From assembly GCF_003345355.1 (NCBI RefSeq), contig NZ_QQNB01000001.1:806001-870000 (forward strand): a stretch of DNA of 64,000 nucleotides. The letters are read 5' to 3'. The notes beneath the pieces were generated by a model. The model was given only the letters and a program-made list of their open reading frames with translations. It was not told the DNA's origin and searched no databases. This stretch comes from Sphingomonas aracearum (GTDB taxonomy: Bacteria > Pseudomonadota > Alphaproteobacteria > Sphingomonadales > Sphingomonadaceae). This document shows positions 55,642-64,000 of this stretch, one piece after another. The first letter of the stretch is position 1, and each line of letters begins with the position of its first letter. Both the position numbers and the translations under genes were made by a program.

Positions 55642-58151
55642 GCGACCTCCGGGAACAGGCCGATCGTGGCATAGGCGACCACGGCGGTGAACAGCAGGAA
55701 ATGGAGGTACAGCGTCACGTTGCCCACGTCGGCGTCGTGGGACGGTGTGGTGCGCCCCGCCAGGCTGCGGGCGAGCGCGTAGAGCTGCGCGATCGCGGCG
55801 ATGCCGGCATGGGCGGCGGTCCAGATCGCCAGCGTCCAGACGATCGCCGGATAGGCGGCCGCTGCCGGGTCGAGCCCGGACAGCCAGGGCCCCGCCAGCC
55901 CCGCCCCCACCGAGCCGATCGACAGCAGCGCTCCTGCGCCGAGCAGCAGCCGCGCCGGCGCCACGCCGCCGCGCCGATGCAGCTCGCGCGCGGCAAGGGT
56001 CGCGCCCCAACTCGCCGCCGTCAGGGCGAGCGCGATCATCGGCCATGCCGCACCCGGTCCCGCGCCGGGCGGCGGGAAGCCGGTATGCACCGTCCAGAAG
56101 AAGAAATAGCCGAACACCAGCCCGGAAAACGCCGTGGCATCCGCCAGCATGGTGATGAACATCGCCCACCAGCCCGGCGCCTGCGGGCCGGCGATGTACA
56201 GCGGCAGCTCCAGCCCGTGCCCGATCGGCTTGCACGGTTTTTCCGGGATCTCCGCCGTGCTCCACAGCCAGCGCAGGATGAAGCCGAGCGCGACAACGCC
56301 GCTCGCCAGCGCCCACCAGTACAGGTGATAGGTGGTGAGGATGAACACGCCGCCCACCGCGATGGCCGTCAGCATCGGCACGAAGCTCGGCGTGCCGAGC
56401 CGCAGCACCGCCACCGGCCGCGCGTCGAGCACCGAGGTGATGATCGTCTCGCGCCGGCCTTCCTCGGCATCGGGCAGGAAGAAGCGGCCCTCGTCAACCT
56501 TGGCGACGAAGCCGGGCTGGTCCCAGATCGGGTAGCGCGTCTCGATCAGCGGCACGGAGCGGATGCCCCAATCCTCGTCATCGGGATGCGCCAGCCATTC
56601 CAGCGTGCCGGCATCCCATGGATTGCGCTTCGCCTTGGCCCGCGGCGGCGACAGCGCCATGTCGACCACCACCACCAGCACGCCCGCCGCGAACAGGAAC
56701 GCGCCGAGGGTGGACGCCAGGTTGAGCCCGCCCAGCCCCAGTTCGCTCGGATAGGTGAACACGCGCCGCGGCATGCCCATCAGGCCCGACAGGTGCATGG
56801 GAAAGAAGGCAAGGTTGGCGCCGGCGAACAGCATCCAGAACGCCGTGCGCCCCATCCGGTCCGACAGCTTCTTGCCCGTCACCAGCGGCCAGTAATAATA
56901 AAGGCCGGCGAACAGCGGCATCAGCGTGCCGCCGATCAGCACGTAATGGAGGTGCGCGACGACGAAATACGTGTCGTGCGCCTGCCAGTCGAACGGCACG
57001 ATCGCCACCATCACGCCGGTCAGCCCGCCGATGACGAAGATGGCGAGGCTGCCGGTCGCGTACAGCAAGGGCGTCGAGAAGATCACGCGGCCGGCCGCCA
57101 GCGTCGCGATGAAGGCGAAGATCTGCACGCCGGTGGGGATCACCACCGCCTGCGATGCCGCCGAGAAGAACGCCAGGCTGATCTTCGGCAGGCCGGTGGC
57201 GAACATGTGGTGGACCCACAGGCCGAAGCTTAGGAACGCCGTCCCCACCGCCGCCAGCACGATATACGGATAGCCCAGCAGATGCCGCCGCGCGAACGTG
57301 GGGATCAGCATCGCGAACAGCGCAATGCTCGGCAGGAAGATGACATAGACTTCCGGATGGCCGAAGATCCAGAACAGGTGCTGCCACAGCAGCGGATCGC
57401 CGCCCTTCTCGGCCGTGAAGAACGGCCAGCCGAGCAGCCGTTCCATCTCGAACAGCACGTCGCCCGCGATCAGCGGCGGAAAGGCGAACAGGATCATCAC
57501 CGCCACCACCAGGATGTACCAGGCGTAGAGCGGCATCAGGTTCAGCCGCATGCCCGGCGGCCGGCATTTCAGCACGCCGACGATCAGCTCCACGGCCGCC
57601 GCCACCGAGCTCACCTCGATGAACGACAGGCCGAGCATCCAGATGTCGGCGCCCAGCCCGCTGAGGTCCGTTCGGGTGGTGAGCGGCGGATACATGAACC
57701 AGCCGCCGTCCGGCGCGGCGTTGAAGAAGATCGAGCCGAGCACGAAGATGCCGCCGATCAGGAAGCTCCAATAGCCGAAGGCGGAGAGCCGCGGGAACGG
57801 CAGGTCGCGCGCGCCGAGCAGCTGCGGCAGGAGGATGATCGACACCGCCTCGAACATCGGCACGGCAAACAGGAACATCATTGCCGAGCCGTGCAGCGTG
57901 AACAGCTGGTTGAACGTGTTCGGCCCGACCAGGTCGTTCTCCGGCACGGCGAGCTGCGTGCGCATGATCAGCGCCAGCACGCCGGCGAACAGCATGAAGG
58001 CGAAGGCGGTCAGCGTGTACCACACGCCGACGCGGTTGTTGTTCACGTCCGTCCAGCGCCTGAGCCAGCCTTCCGGCGGCTTCCAGGCGGCGCGCAGCCG
58101 CTCCTCCTGCGCATGGCGCAAGCCGGGATCGTCCTGCGCGTGGAGGCTCAT
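55638..58151 (-). CDS. ctaDE: Cytochrome c oxidase, fused subunits I and III
   Basis: The 837-residue protein joins subunit I (about residues 1-590) to subunit III (about 640-837). In subunit I the low-spin haem and haem-a3/CuB ligands are visible in LFTLHGSAMM, HLFWIFGHPEVYVIF (His-Tyr crosslink), WVHHMFATG and VAHLHYVLIGG. Subunit III begins near LPLYIAGPQAPGWWAMFITM and ends with the helix carrying LYLHFLLFTAVVAY. Such I+III fusions occur in caa3-type oxidases. It overlaps the subunit II gene upstream and the small membrane protein gene downstream. It reduces O2 to water and pumps protons. Confidence 0.95.
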   Translation of the reverse strand: MSLHAQDDPGLRHAQEERLRAAWKPPEGWLRRWTDVNNNRVGVWYTLTAFAFMLFAGVLALIMRTQLAVPENDLVGPNTFNQLFTLHGSAMMFLFAVPMFEAVSIILLPQLLGARDLPFPRLSAFGYWSFLIGGIFVLGSIFFNAAPDGGWFMYPPLTTRTDLSGLGADIWMLGLSFIEVSSVAAAVELIVGVLKCRPPGMRLNLMPLYAWYILVVAVMILFAFPPLIAGDVLFEMERLLGWPFFTAEKGGDPLLWQHLFWIFGHPEVYVIFLPSIALFAMLIPTFARRHLLGYPYIVLAAVGTAFLSFGLWVHHMFATGLPKISLAFFSAASQAVVIPTGVQIFAFIATLAAGRVIFSTPLLYATGSLAIFVIGGLTGVMVAIVPFDWQAHDTYFVVAHLHYVLIGGTLMPLFAGLYYYWPLVTGKKLSDRMGRTAFWMLFAGANLAFFPMHLSGLMGMPRRVFTYPSELGLGGLNLASTLGAFLFAAGVLVVVVDMALSPPRAKAKRNPWDAGTLEWLAHPDDEDWGIRSVPLIETRYPIWDQPGFVAKVDEGRFFLPDAEEGRRETIITSVLDARPVAVLRLGTPSFVPMLTAIAVGGVFILTTYHLYWWALASGVVALGFILRWLWSTAEIPEKPCKPIGHGLELPLYIAGPQAPGWWAMFITMLADATAFSGLVFGYFFFWTVHTGFPPPGAGPGAAWPMIALALTAASWGATLAARELHRRGGVAPARLLLGAGALLSIGSVGAGLAGPWLSGLDPAAAAYPAIVWTLAIWTAAHAGIAAIAQLYALARSLAGRTTPSHDADVGNVTLYLHFLLFTAVVAYATIGLFPEVA

Positions 58152-59134
58152 TTCAGCCCTTTCAGGTAGCGGGCGATGGCACGCGCCTCGGCCTCGGACA
58201 TCTGCGGGAAGGCGGGCATCCGCACGCCGGGCTTGAACCGTTCGGGATGGCGCACGAACGCCGCAATGTTTGCCTCGGTGGGCCGCAACATGCCGGCCGC
58301 GATCGTCGTGCGTCCGCCAAGGTGCGACAGGTCCGGACCGATCGCGCCGGCCGCCCCCGTGCCGCGGATCGCATGGCATCCGCCGCAGCCGTTCGCCAGG
58401 AACAGCGCCTTGCCCGCACCGGCCGGAGCGACGGCGGGCTGGCGTTCCGCGGCCAGCCAGCGATCGAACTCGGCCGCCGGCATCGCCACCACGTCGAACG
58501 CCATCAGCGCGTGGCTGAGGCCGCAGAACTCGGTGCATTGGCCACGGAAAAGGCCCGCGCGCGTCGCGCGCACGGCCATGACGTTGCGCCGCCCCGGGAT
58601 CATGTCCGTCTTGCCGGCAAGCCCGGGAATCCAGAAGCTGTGCACCACGTCCCGGCCTTCCAGGTGCAACAGCACGGTGCGGCCCACGGGGATGCGGATC
58701 TCGTTCGCGCTGGTCACCGGCGCGGCGCCGGCGGGCTCGTATTGGACCCGCCACCAGAATTGCTCGCCCGTCACCGCGATGCGCAGGTCCGCCGGCGCAA
58801 CCGCGCGCGGGCGCATCGCCGGCAGGCTGTAGGCGAGCAGCCCGAGCAGCAGCACCGTCGGCAGCACGCCGCCCGCGACGAGGATCAACCGCTCGCCCCC
58901 GCGCAGGCCCAGCCTGCCCTCCGGCGCGCGCACCGCCCAGGCCATCAGCGCCGCAAGCGCCAGGGCGATCACCACGGCTCCCGCCACCATCACCACCGTG
59001 AGATGGCGCAGCACGGCGGCTTCCTCGCCGAACGGCACCAGCGCGGACTGCTGTTGATTGCATCCGGCGAGCGCCAGGAGCAGCGGCACGGTTGCCCGTC
59101 CGCGCAGCATGCCGATCGCCTGTCGCATCACCAT
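58148..59134 (-). CDS. ctaC: Cytochrome c oxidase subunit II with C-terminal cytochrome c domain
   Basis: The 328-residue lipoprotein has a signal with lipobox LALAGC, two membrane helices (VVMVAGAVVIALALAALMAW, LVAGGVLPTVLLLGLLAY), a CuA domain with GQCTEFCGLSHALM, and a fused cytochrome c domain with CGGCH and methionine ligands in PAFPQM. This is caa3 architecture. It delivers electrons to the fused subunit I/III encoded just downstream. An alternative start two codons later is possible. It is the first gene of the leftward oxidase operon. Confidence 0.93.
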   Translation of the reverse strand: MVMRQAIGMLRGRATVPLLLALAGCNQQQSALVPFGEEAAVLRHLTVVMVAGAVVIALALAALMAWAVRAPEGRLGLRGGERLILVAGGVLPTVLLLGLLAYSLPAMRPRAVAPADLRIAVTGEQFWWRVQYEPAGAAPVTSANEIRIPVGRTVLLHLEGRDVVHSFWIPGLAGKTDMIPGRRNVMAVRATRAGLFRGQCTEFCGLSHALMAFDVVAMPAAEFDRWLAAERQPAVAPAGAGKALFLANGCGGCHAIRGTGAAGAIGPDLSHLGGRTTIAAGMLRPTEANIAAFVRHPERFKPGVRMPAFPQMSEAEARAIARYLKGLK

Positions 59135-59193
59135 CAGGGGCTAGGGCGGGCTCCCGCCCCTGTCCACCCGGTCACGAAACGTTACAGAAGGGC

Positions 59194-61437
59194 TCAGAAG
59201 CGGCGGCGCACCTGCACCTGCACCTCGCGCGGCGCGACCGGATAGCCGATCGAGCCGACGCTGCCGCTGTTGTAGCGTCGATCGGTGAGGTTGGTGGCGG
59301 ACAGGATGACCGCCCAGTCGCCCAGCTCATAGCCGATCCGTGCATTGGCGCTTTCCGCATTGTCGACGCGGTGCTGCGGCTCGTTGCACAGGGCGATGTC
59401 GTAGGGGGAGGAGCCGCTATACTCTCCACCAAGACGCAATTGCCCCTTGCCGAGCGGTCGGACGAGGCTGGCGTTCAGCTGGTAGCGGAACGCCGGCGTG
59501 AAGCGCAGGTCGAGCTGTCGCTCGTCCGCCACGAACGCGGTACAGCCGGGGCTCGCCGCCAGCCGGGTGAACCGATCAGCTAGCGTCGCTGCCCAGCCGC
59601 CAAGCTCCAGCCCCGGCAGCACCCGAAACGACCAGTCCGCCTCCAGCCCCGAGATCCGCGCATCGCCGACATTCTGGCGGAAGATGTCGGGCGGGATGGT
59701 GTTCGCGCGCGCGGCGGAAAAGGCGATGTCGGTGTAGCTGTTGACGAAATAGTCGATGTTCAGCGTCAGGCGCCGATCGAACAGGCGGGATTTCACGCCC
59801 ACTTCGCGGCTCCACACCTTTTCCGGCGCGATCGCGTCCTGCCGGTTCAGCACGAAATCGATGTTGCGCGCGCGCCCGTCGAAGCTGCCGCTCCGAAAGC
59901 CCTTCGCCAGCGAGGCGTAGGCGGTCGCCTGCCAGCCCGTGCCCTGCACCAGGTAATCGGCCGCGAGGCGGGGCGACACGTCCGTCCAGCGGCGCGCGAG
60001 CGTGCGCCGGGCTGGCCTGCCATCGGGCAGGACCAGCACCGTTCCGGGAGCGGTGAGGAAGCGCACATCGTAGCGCTTGCGCTCGTCGGTGAAGCGCAAC
60101 CCCGCCGTCAGGGTGGCGCGGGCGCCGAGATGCCCGGTGGCGGAACCATAGGCCGAATAGCTGTCGGTATCGAGGCGCGGCTCGTAGGGCGACCAGTTGC
60201 CGCTCGTGCCCGCCCCTCGCGAGGGCGCCACGAAGAAGTCGTCGGTGCGGAAGCGCGCGCCGGCGGAACCGGCCGGCACGGCGGAACTCAACGCCGTCAA
60301 CTGATCGTTGTGCTCGCCGGAATAATAAAGCCCGGCGAGCAGATCCACCGCACCGTCCCATGCGGTGCCGGTGAGTTGCACCTCCTGGCTGGTGCTGTGC
60401 TGCCGCTGATCCTGCAACAGGATCACGTTGCCCTCGCCGGGCGGGGTGGCGGTCTGGTCGAAGCCGATGCGGGAGCGCAGCGCGCGGTAGCCGGTGATCG
60501 ACGACAAGGTCGCGCCGCCCAGATCGAGGTCGACCCGCAGGGACGCGCCGCCCGTATCCGTGTCCCCCAGCGGCCGCGTGTCCGCCGACAGGAAGTTGTC
60601 GAGGTCGCCATCGGGCGCGACGAAGGCCGGCAGCAGGCGACCCGGCCGCGCGGGATCGGCGGCGAAACGCTGCGGAAAGCGGGGGCCGGAGCGGTCGATC
60701 GTCAGGTCGGCGGTGGCGAACACCGTCACGCGGGCGCCCGGCTTCCACAACAGGGAGGCGCGCCCGCCCTGCACCTGCTGGCCGTTGATCCGGTCGCCAT
60801 CCACGAGGTTGCGCCCCCAGCCGCGCTGCACGCGGGAGATGCCCGACAGGCGCACCGCCATCGTCGGGGTGACCGGCAGGTTCACCGTCCCGCGCACGTC
60901 GAAGCGGCCGTAGCTGCCAAGCGTCAGGTCGGCCGCGCCGCCGGTGCGGGTGGTATCGGGCCGCCGGGTAAGCACCCGCAACGCCCCGCCGCTGGTGTTG
61001 CGGCCATACAGCGTGCCCTGCGGCCCGCGCAGCACTTCGATCCGCTCGATGTCGATCAGGTCCAGCAACGCCCCCGTGGACCGGGGGAGAAGGACGTCGT
61101 CGACATAGATGCCGACCGGGGGATCGTTGGTGAAGATCGAATCTCCCTCGCCCACCCCGCGCAGGAAGACGAGCGCGCCCGAACTCGTGCCGAAATTGCG
61201 CGCGAGATAGAGGTTGGGCACTTTCGTGCCGAGGCGATCGAGATTGGCGATCGCCTCGTCCTCGATCTGCTCGCCGCCCAGCACCGTGATCGCGATCGGC
61301 ACGCGGCTCGCCTCCTCCTCGCGGCGCTGCGCGGTGACCGTGATGTCGCCGGATGCCGGTTCGGATTGCGCCTGCGCGGGCGCCGCGAAGAACAGGGCGG
61401 CGCCGGTTATCGCCGGCGCCCGGGAAAGATGGATCAT
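59194..61437 (-). CDS. TonB-dependent receptor
   Basis: The 747-residue outer-membrane receptor has a signal peptide (ITGAALFFAAPAQAQ), a TonB-box/plug region with ITVTAQRREEEASRVPIAI and the plug signatures RGVGEGDSIFTND and EVLRGPQGTLYGRNTSGG. A ~600-residue beta barrel follows, ending in the typical C-terminal strand EVQVQVRRRF. The substrate is unknown. The start overlaps the CitE-like gene stop (ATGA), so it is probably co-expressed with the acyl-CoA enzymes; it may import a lipid-like or terpenoid substrate that they degrade. Confidence 0.92.
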   Translation of the reverse strand: MIHLSRAPAITGAALFFAAPAQAQSEPASGDITVTAQRREEEASRVPIAITVLGGEQIEDEAIANLDRLGTKVPNLYLARNFGTSSGALVFLRGVGEGDSIFTNDPPVGIYVDDVLLPRSTGALLDLIDIERIEVLRGPQGTLYGRNTSGGALRVLTRRPDTTRTGGAADLTLGSYGRFDVRGTVNLPVTPTMAVRLSGISRVQRGWGRNLVDGDRINGQQVQGGRASLLWKPGARVTVFATADLTIDRSGPRFPQRFAADPARPGRLLPAFVAPDGDLDNFLSADTRPLGDTDTGGASLRVDLDLGGATLSSITGYRALRSRIGFDQTATPPGEGNVILLQDQRQHSTSQEVQLTGTAWDGAVDLLAGLYYSGEHNDQLTALSSAVPAGSAGARFRTDDFFVAPSRGAGTSGNWSPYEPRLDTDSYSAYGSATGHLGARATLTAGLRFTDERKRYDVRFLTAPGTVLVLPDGRPARRTLARRWTDVSPRLAADYLVQGTGWQATAYASLAKGFRSGSFDGRARNIDFVLNRQDAIAPEKVWSREVGVKSRLFDRRLTLNIDYFVNSYTDIAFSAARANTIPPDIFRQNVGDARISGLEADWSFRVLPGLELGGWAATLADRFTRLAASPGCTAFVADERQLDLRFTPAFRYQLNASLVRPLGKGQLRLGGEYSGSSPYDIALCNEPQHRVDNAESANARIGYELGDWAVILSATNLTDRRYNSGSVGSIGYPVAPREVQVQVRRRF

Positions 61438-62267
61438 GCGGTTCGGGCGCGATCGAGCAGGGATCGTGCCTGGCGCAGGTGCGGCGCATCGACCATGCGG
61501 CCATCGACCTGCAACGCGCCCGCCTCGGGCGCGGCGGCAAAGGCGTCCACGATCCGCTGCGCCGCGGCGACCGCCTCGGCAGAGGGCGTGAAAGCCGCGT
61601 TGATGATCGGCACCTGACGCGGGTGGATCGCCATCATGCCGGTGAACCCGTCCCGCGCGCCGCGCGCCGCATAGGCCGCCAGCGCCTCGTCGTCGGCGAT
61701 TGCCGGGAACACCGTCTCGATCGCGGCCACGCCCGCCGCATGGGCGGCGAACAGGGCCAGCGACCGCACGGTCTCGTACGGCGGCGTGTACCGCCCGTCC
61801 GCCTCGCGCGAGGTGGTGGCGCCGATCGCGGCGGGCAGGTCTTCCGCGCCCCAGGTGAGCCCGCACAGCTGCGCCGCCACCGACCCATAGCCGCCGAGCG
61901 CGAAGATCGCGGCCGGCGTCTCGGTGGCGATCGGCAGGATCGGGGGGCAGCCCTCCCCCCAGGCGGCGCGCAATGCGTCGACATCGCTCGCCCCTTCCGC
62001 CTTGGGCAGCATCAGCGCGTCCGCGCCCCTGCCCGCGGCGAGATCGGCGGGAAGACAGCCAGCGCCCAGCGGGTTGATCCGCACCAGCCGAACCACGGAG
62101 GCGGGCTCGCGCAGGAACTCGGCCACCGCCGCGCGCGCCTCGTCCTTGCGGGCGGGGACCACCGAGTCCTCCAGGTCGAGGATGATCGCGTCCGCCCCGC
62201 TCGCCGCCGCCTTGGCGAAGCGCTCCGGACGGTCGGCCGGTACGAACAGCAGCGAGCGCAGCCTCAT
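61434..62267 (-). CDS. CitE-like CoA ester lyase (HpcH/HpaI family)
   Basis: The 277-residue protein has the CitE/malyl-CoA lyase fold: RSLLFVPADRPERFAKA, ILDLEDSV with metal-binding acids, VRINPLGAG and MLPKAEG, and MAIHPRQVPIIN near the C-terminus. Such enzymes cleave or hydrolyse malyl-, citramalyl- or 3-hydroxy-acyl-CoA. It overlaps the MaoC gene start by four bases. Together with MaoC and the biotin carboxylase it suggests an acyl-CoA catabolic route. Confidence 0.88.
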   Translation of the reverse strand: MRLRSLLFVPADRPERFAKAAASGADAIILDLEDSVVPARKDEARAAVAEFLREPASVVRLVRINPLGAGCLPADLAAGRGADALMLPKAEGASDVDALRAAWGEGCPPILPIATETPAAIFALGGYGSVAAQLCGLTWGAEDLPAAIGATTSREADGRYTPPYETVRSLALFAAHAAGVAAIETVFPAIADDEALAAYAARGARDGFTGMMAIHPRQVPIINAAFTPSAEAVAAAQRIVDAFAAAPEAGALQVDGRMVDAPHLRQARSLLDRARTA

Positions 62268-62716
62268 GCCGGCCGCCGCAGCAGCAGCGCGCTGCGCAGG
62301 CAGCGGCAGACGATCTCGTCGCGCTGGTTGAGCATGCGGTGGGCAAAGGTGACGATGCCCGCATTGGGGCGCGAGCGGCTGTCCTTCAGCGCCTCCACGG
62401 TGGTTTCCGCGCGCAGCGTGTCGCCGAGGAACACCGGGCTCGGCATCACCAGCGCGTCATAGCCGAGGTTCGCCACCAGCGTGCCCAGCGTCGTATCGCC
62501 CACCGACAGGCCGACCATCAACGCGAACGTGAAGGTGCCGTTGACGAGGATGCGGCCGAACTCGCTGGCCCGTGCCGCCTCCGCATCCAGGTGCAAGGGC
62601 TGCGGGTTGTGCGTCATGGTGGAGAACAGCAGGTTATCGGTCTCGGTCACCGTTCGCCGGATCTCGTGGACGAGGTGATCGCCCACCGTCCATTCGTCAT
62701 AGAAGCGGCCGGCCAT
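62264..62716 (-). CDS. MaoC-like acyl-CoA hydratase
   Basis: The 150-residue hotdog-fold enzyme has the MaoC features VTETDNLLFSTMTHNPQPLHLD (catalytic Asn/His region) and ILVNGTFTFALMVGLSVGD. It probably hydrates or dehydrates a branched-chain or mesaconyl-type acyl-CoA. Its start codon shares a base with the carboxylase stop and its stop overlaps the CitE-like start, so translation is coupled. Confidence 0.88.
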   Translation of the reverse strand: MAGRFYDEWTVGDHLVHEIRRTVTETDNLLFSTMTHNPQPLHLDAEAARASEFGRILVNGTFTFALMVGLSVGDTTLGTLVANLGYDALVMPSPVFLGDTLRAETTVEALKDSRSRPNAGIVTFAHRMLNQRDEIVCRCLRSALLLRRPA

Positions 62717-64000
62717 CAGGCGTCCGCCCGTTCGATGCGGGCAAGCAGCGCATCCACCTGCACCTGCGCGCCGGTGCTCGCCGAAAGCTCGGCGACAATG
62801 CCGTCGAACGGCGCGACCAATCCATGTTCCATCTTCATCGCTTCCAGTGTCAGCAAGCGTTGGCCCTTGGCCACCCGATCACCCGCGGCAACCTCCACGG
62901 ACAGGATGCGCCCCGGCATCGGCGCCAGGATCGCGCCGTCACCGGCACTCGCGCCCGCCGCCGCCGAGGCGCGGAACCGCTCGACCCGCCAGGTCTGGCC
63001 GTCCTCGGCAAGCAGCACATCGTCCTGCTCCACCAGTTCGCCCTCGCCTTCCGACCAGTCGATCTCGGCGGGCTCGCCGCCCACCAGGAAGCGCGCGGTG
63101 AGACGCGGCGCCGCGTTCAGGCGGAAACCGGGCAGCGGCCCGGGCGAGACAAGGCTGGCGGCGGCATCCGCCAGCGCCTGCCGGGACGGCAAGGCGGGTG
63201 GCAGCAGCGCTTCGCCTTCGCGCGCGATCAGCCCGGTATCGAGCCGGGCGGCAACGAAGTCGGGGTGCGCCAGCGCCTTGACCAGAAAGCCGGCATTGCT
63301 CTTCACCGGCCACACCACCGCCCCCTCCAGCGTGTTCATCAGCGCACGCCGCGCCTGCTCGCGGGTCGCCCCCCTGGTCACCAGCTTGGCGATCATCGGG
63401 TCGTAGAAGGGCGAGATCGCATCGCCCTCCGTCACCCCGGTTTCGATCCGTGCCGTGTCGCCCAGGTCGAACGCCTCCAGCGTACCGGTGGACGGCAGGA
63501 AACCGCGCGCGGGATCCTCGGCATAAAGCCGCGCCTCAATCGCATGGCCGGAAATGCGCAGCGCCTCCTGGCGCAGCGGCAGCGGCTCGCCGCTGGCCAC
63601 CCGCAACTGCCATTCCACCAGATCGACGCCGGTGATCTCCTCGGTTACCGGGTGCTCGACCTGCAATCGGGTGTTCATTTCCATGAACCAGATGCGGTCG
63701 GCGCGCAGGCCCTCGCTGGCATCGGCGATGAACTCGATCGTGCCGGCGCCGACATAGTCCACCGCCTGTGCCGCGCGCACCGCCGCGGCGCAGAGCGAGG
63801 CGCGCGTGTCCTCGTCCATGCCGGGCGCCGGCGCTTCCTCGATCACCTTCTGGTGCCGGCGCTGGAGCGAGCAATCGCGCTCGAACAGGTGCACCACGTT
63901 GCCGTGCGTGTCGCCGAACACCTGCACCTCGATGTGGCGCGGGGCGAGCACGTACTTCTCGATCAGCACGCGATCGTCGCCGAACGAGGCGGCCGCCTCG
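62716..64000 (-). CDS. Biotin-dependent acyl-CoA carboxylase alpha subunit (5' end outside window)
   Basis: The frame is open to the window edge, giving at least 427 residues. Biotin-carboxylase segments are visible (HIEVQVFGDTHGNVVHLFERDCSLQRRHQKV in two halves, then MNTRLQVEHPVTEE), followed by a linker and a C-terminal biotin carrier domain with the biotinylated lysine in LEAMKMEHGL. This fits alpha subunits of methylcrotonyl-, propionyl- or geranyl-CoA carboxylases. With MaoC and CitE-like genes downstream, leucine/isovalerate or related branched acyl-CoA degradation is the likeliest context. The beta subunit should lie upstream, outside the window. Confidence 0.9.
   Translation of the reverse strand, partial: EAAASFGDDRVLIEKYVLAPRHIEVQVFGDTHGNVVHLFERDCSLQRRHQKVIEEAPAPGMDEDTRASLCAAAVRAAQAVDYVGAGTIEFIADASEGLRADRIWFMEMNTRLQVEHPVTEEITGVDLVEWQLRVASGEPLPLRQEALRISGHAIEARLYAEDPARGFLPSTGTLEAFDLGDTARIETGVTEGDAISPFYDPMIAKLVTRGATREQARRALMNTLEGAVVWPVKSNAGFLVKALAHPDFVAARLDTGLIAREGEALLPPALPSRQALADAAASLVSPGPLPGFRLNAAPRLTARFLVGGEPAEIDWSEGEGELVEQDDVLLAEDGQTWRVERFRASAAAGASAGDGAILAPMPGRILSVEVAAGDRVAKGQRLLTLEAMKMEHGLVAPFDGIVAELSASTGAQVQVDALLARIERADA

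Overview
The window is GC-rich, densely coded DNA from an alphaproteobacterium, most likely Sphingomonadaceae (Sphingomonas-like). This is inferred from the zeaxanthin/astaxanthin-type carotenoid genes, a GAAC-N7-GAAC (GTTC-N7-GTTC) LexA box before uvrA, a TonB-dependent receptor, a ParA/SPOR cluster and several families of palindromic intergenic repeats. No rRNA gene, intact tRNA gene, CRISPR array or intact transposase was seen.

Layout. 1-2.8 kb: end of a spermidine-synthase-like gene, then pyrB overlapping a dihydroorotase-like gene that has lost its catalytic residues. 2.8-7.6 kb: a leftward parA / small protein / TPR-SPOR operon facing a Sel1-SPOR protein and a secreted unknown. 7.6-15.8 kb: MpaB-like protein, quinone oxidoreductase, nadA, a DUF4230-like protein and metallo-hydrolase, a 44-residue ORF, a BlaR1-like M56 protease with its BlaI repressor and a double operator, and an SDR. 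15.8-18.6 kb: two soluble globin-coupled chemoreceptors with almost identical signalling domains.

18.7-31.5 kb: sdhC-sdhD-sdhA, then a 1.2-kb gap holding repeats and a candidate structured RNA with its own promoter, then crtX, crtW, crtZ and a PAP2 gene, a C13 peptidase, a ClpP-like protein, an SDR with a divergent ArsR regulator, and only then sdhB, a thioesterase and zapE. 31.5-40.1 kb: an acyltransferase relic and the TCA block mdh - (repeat-flanked GIY-YIG gene) - sucD - sucA - sucB - lpd; sucC is absent. 40.1-47.5 kb: an AraC regulator, a GH47 mannosidase, a PagL-like deacylase and LexA-controlled uvrA.

47.5-48.4 kb: an AT-rich two-gene island directly behind uvrA. 48.4-49.6 kb: an unknown gene and a TetR regulator with three related palindromes. 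49.7-59.1 kb: a leftward respiratory region with a molybdenum hydroxylase (three subunits), a triheme cytochrome c, and a cytochrome oxidase with a cytochrome-fused subunit II and fused subunits I+III. 59.2-64 kb: a leftward operon of biotin-dependent carboxylase (cut by the window end), MaoC, CitE-like lyase and a TonB receptor, suggesting uptake plus acyl-CoA catabolism.

The best candidates for something undescribed are the structured RNA at 21.9-22.3 kb, the REP-flanked GIY-YIG cassette at 32.9-33.3 kb and the AT-rich pair at 47.5-48.4 kb.
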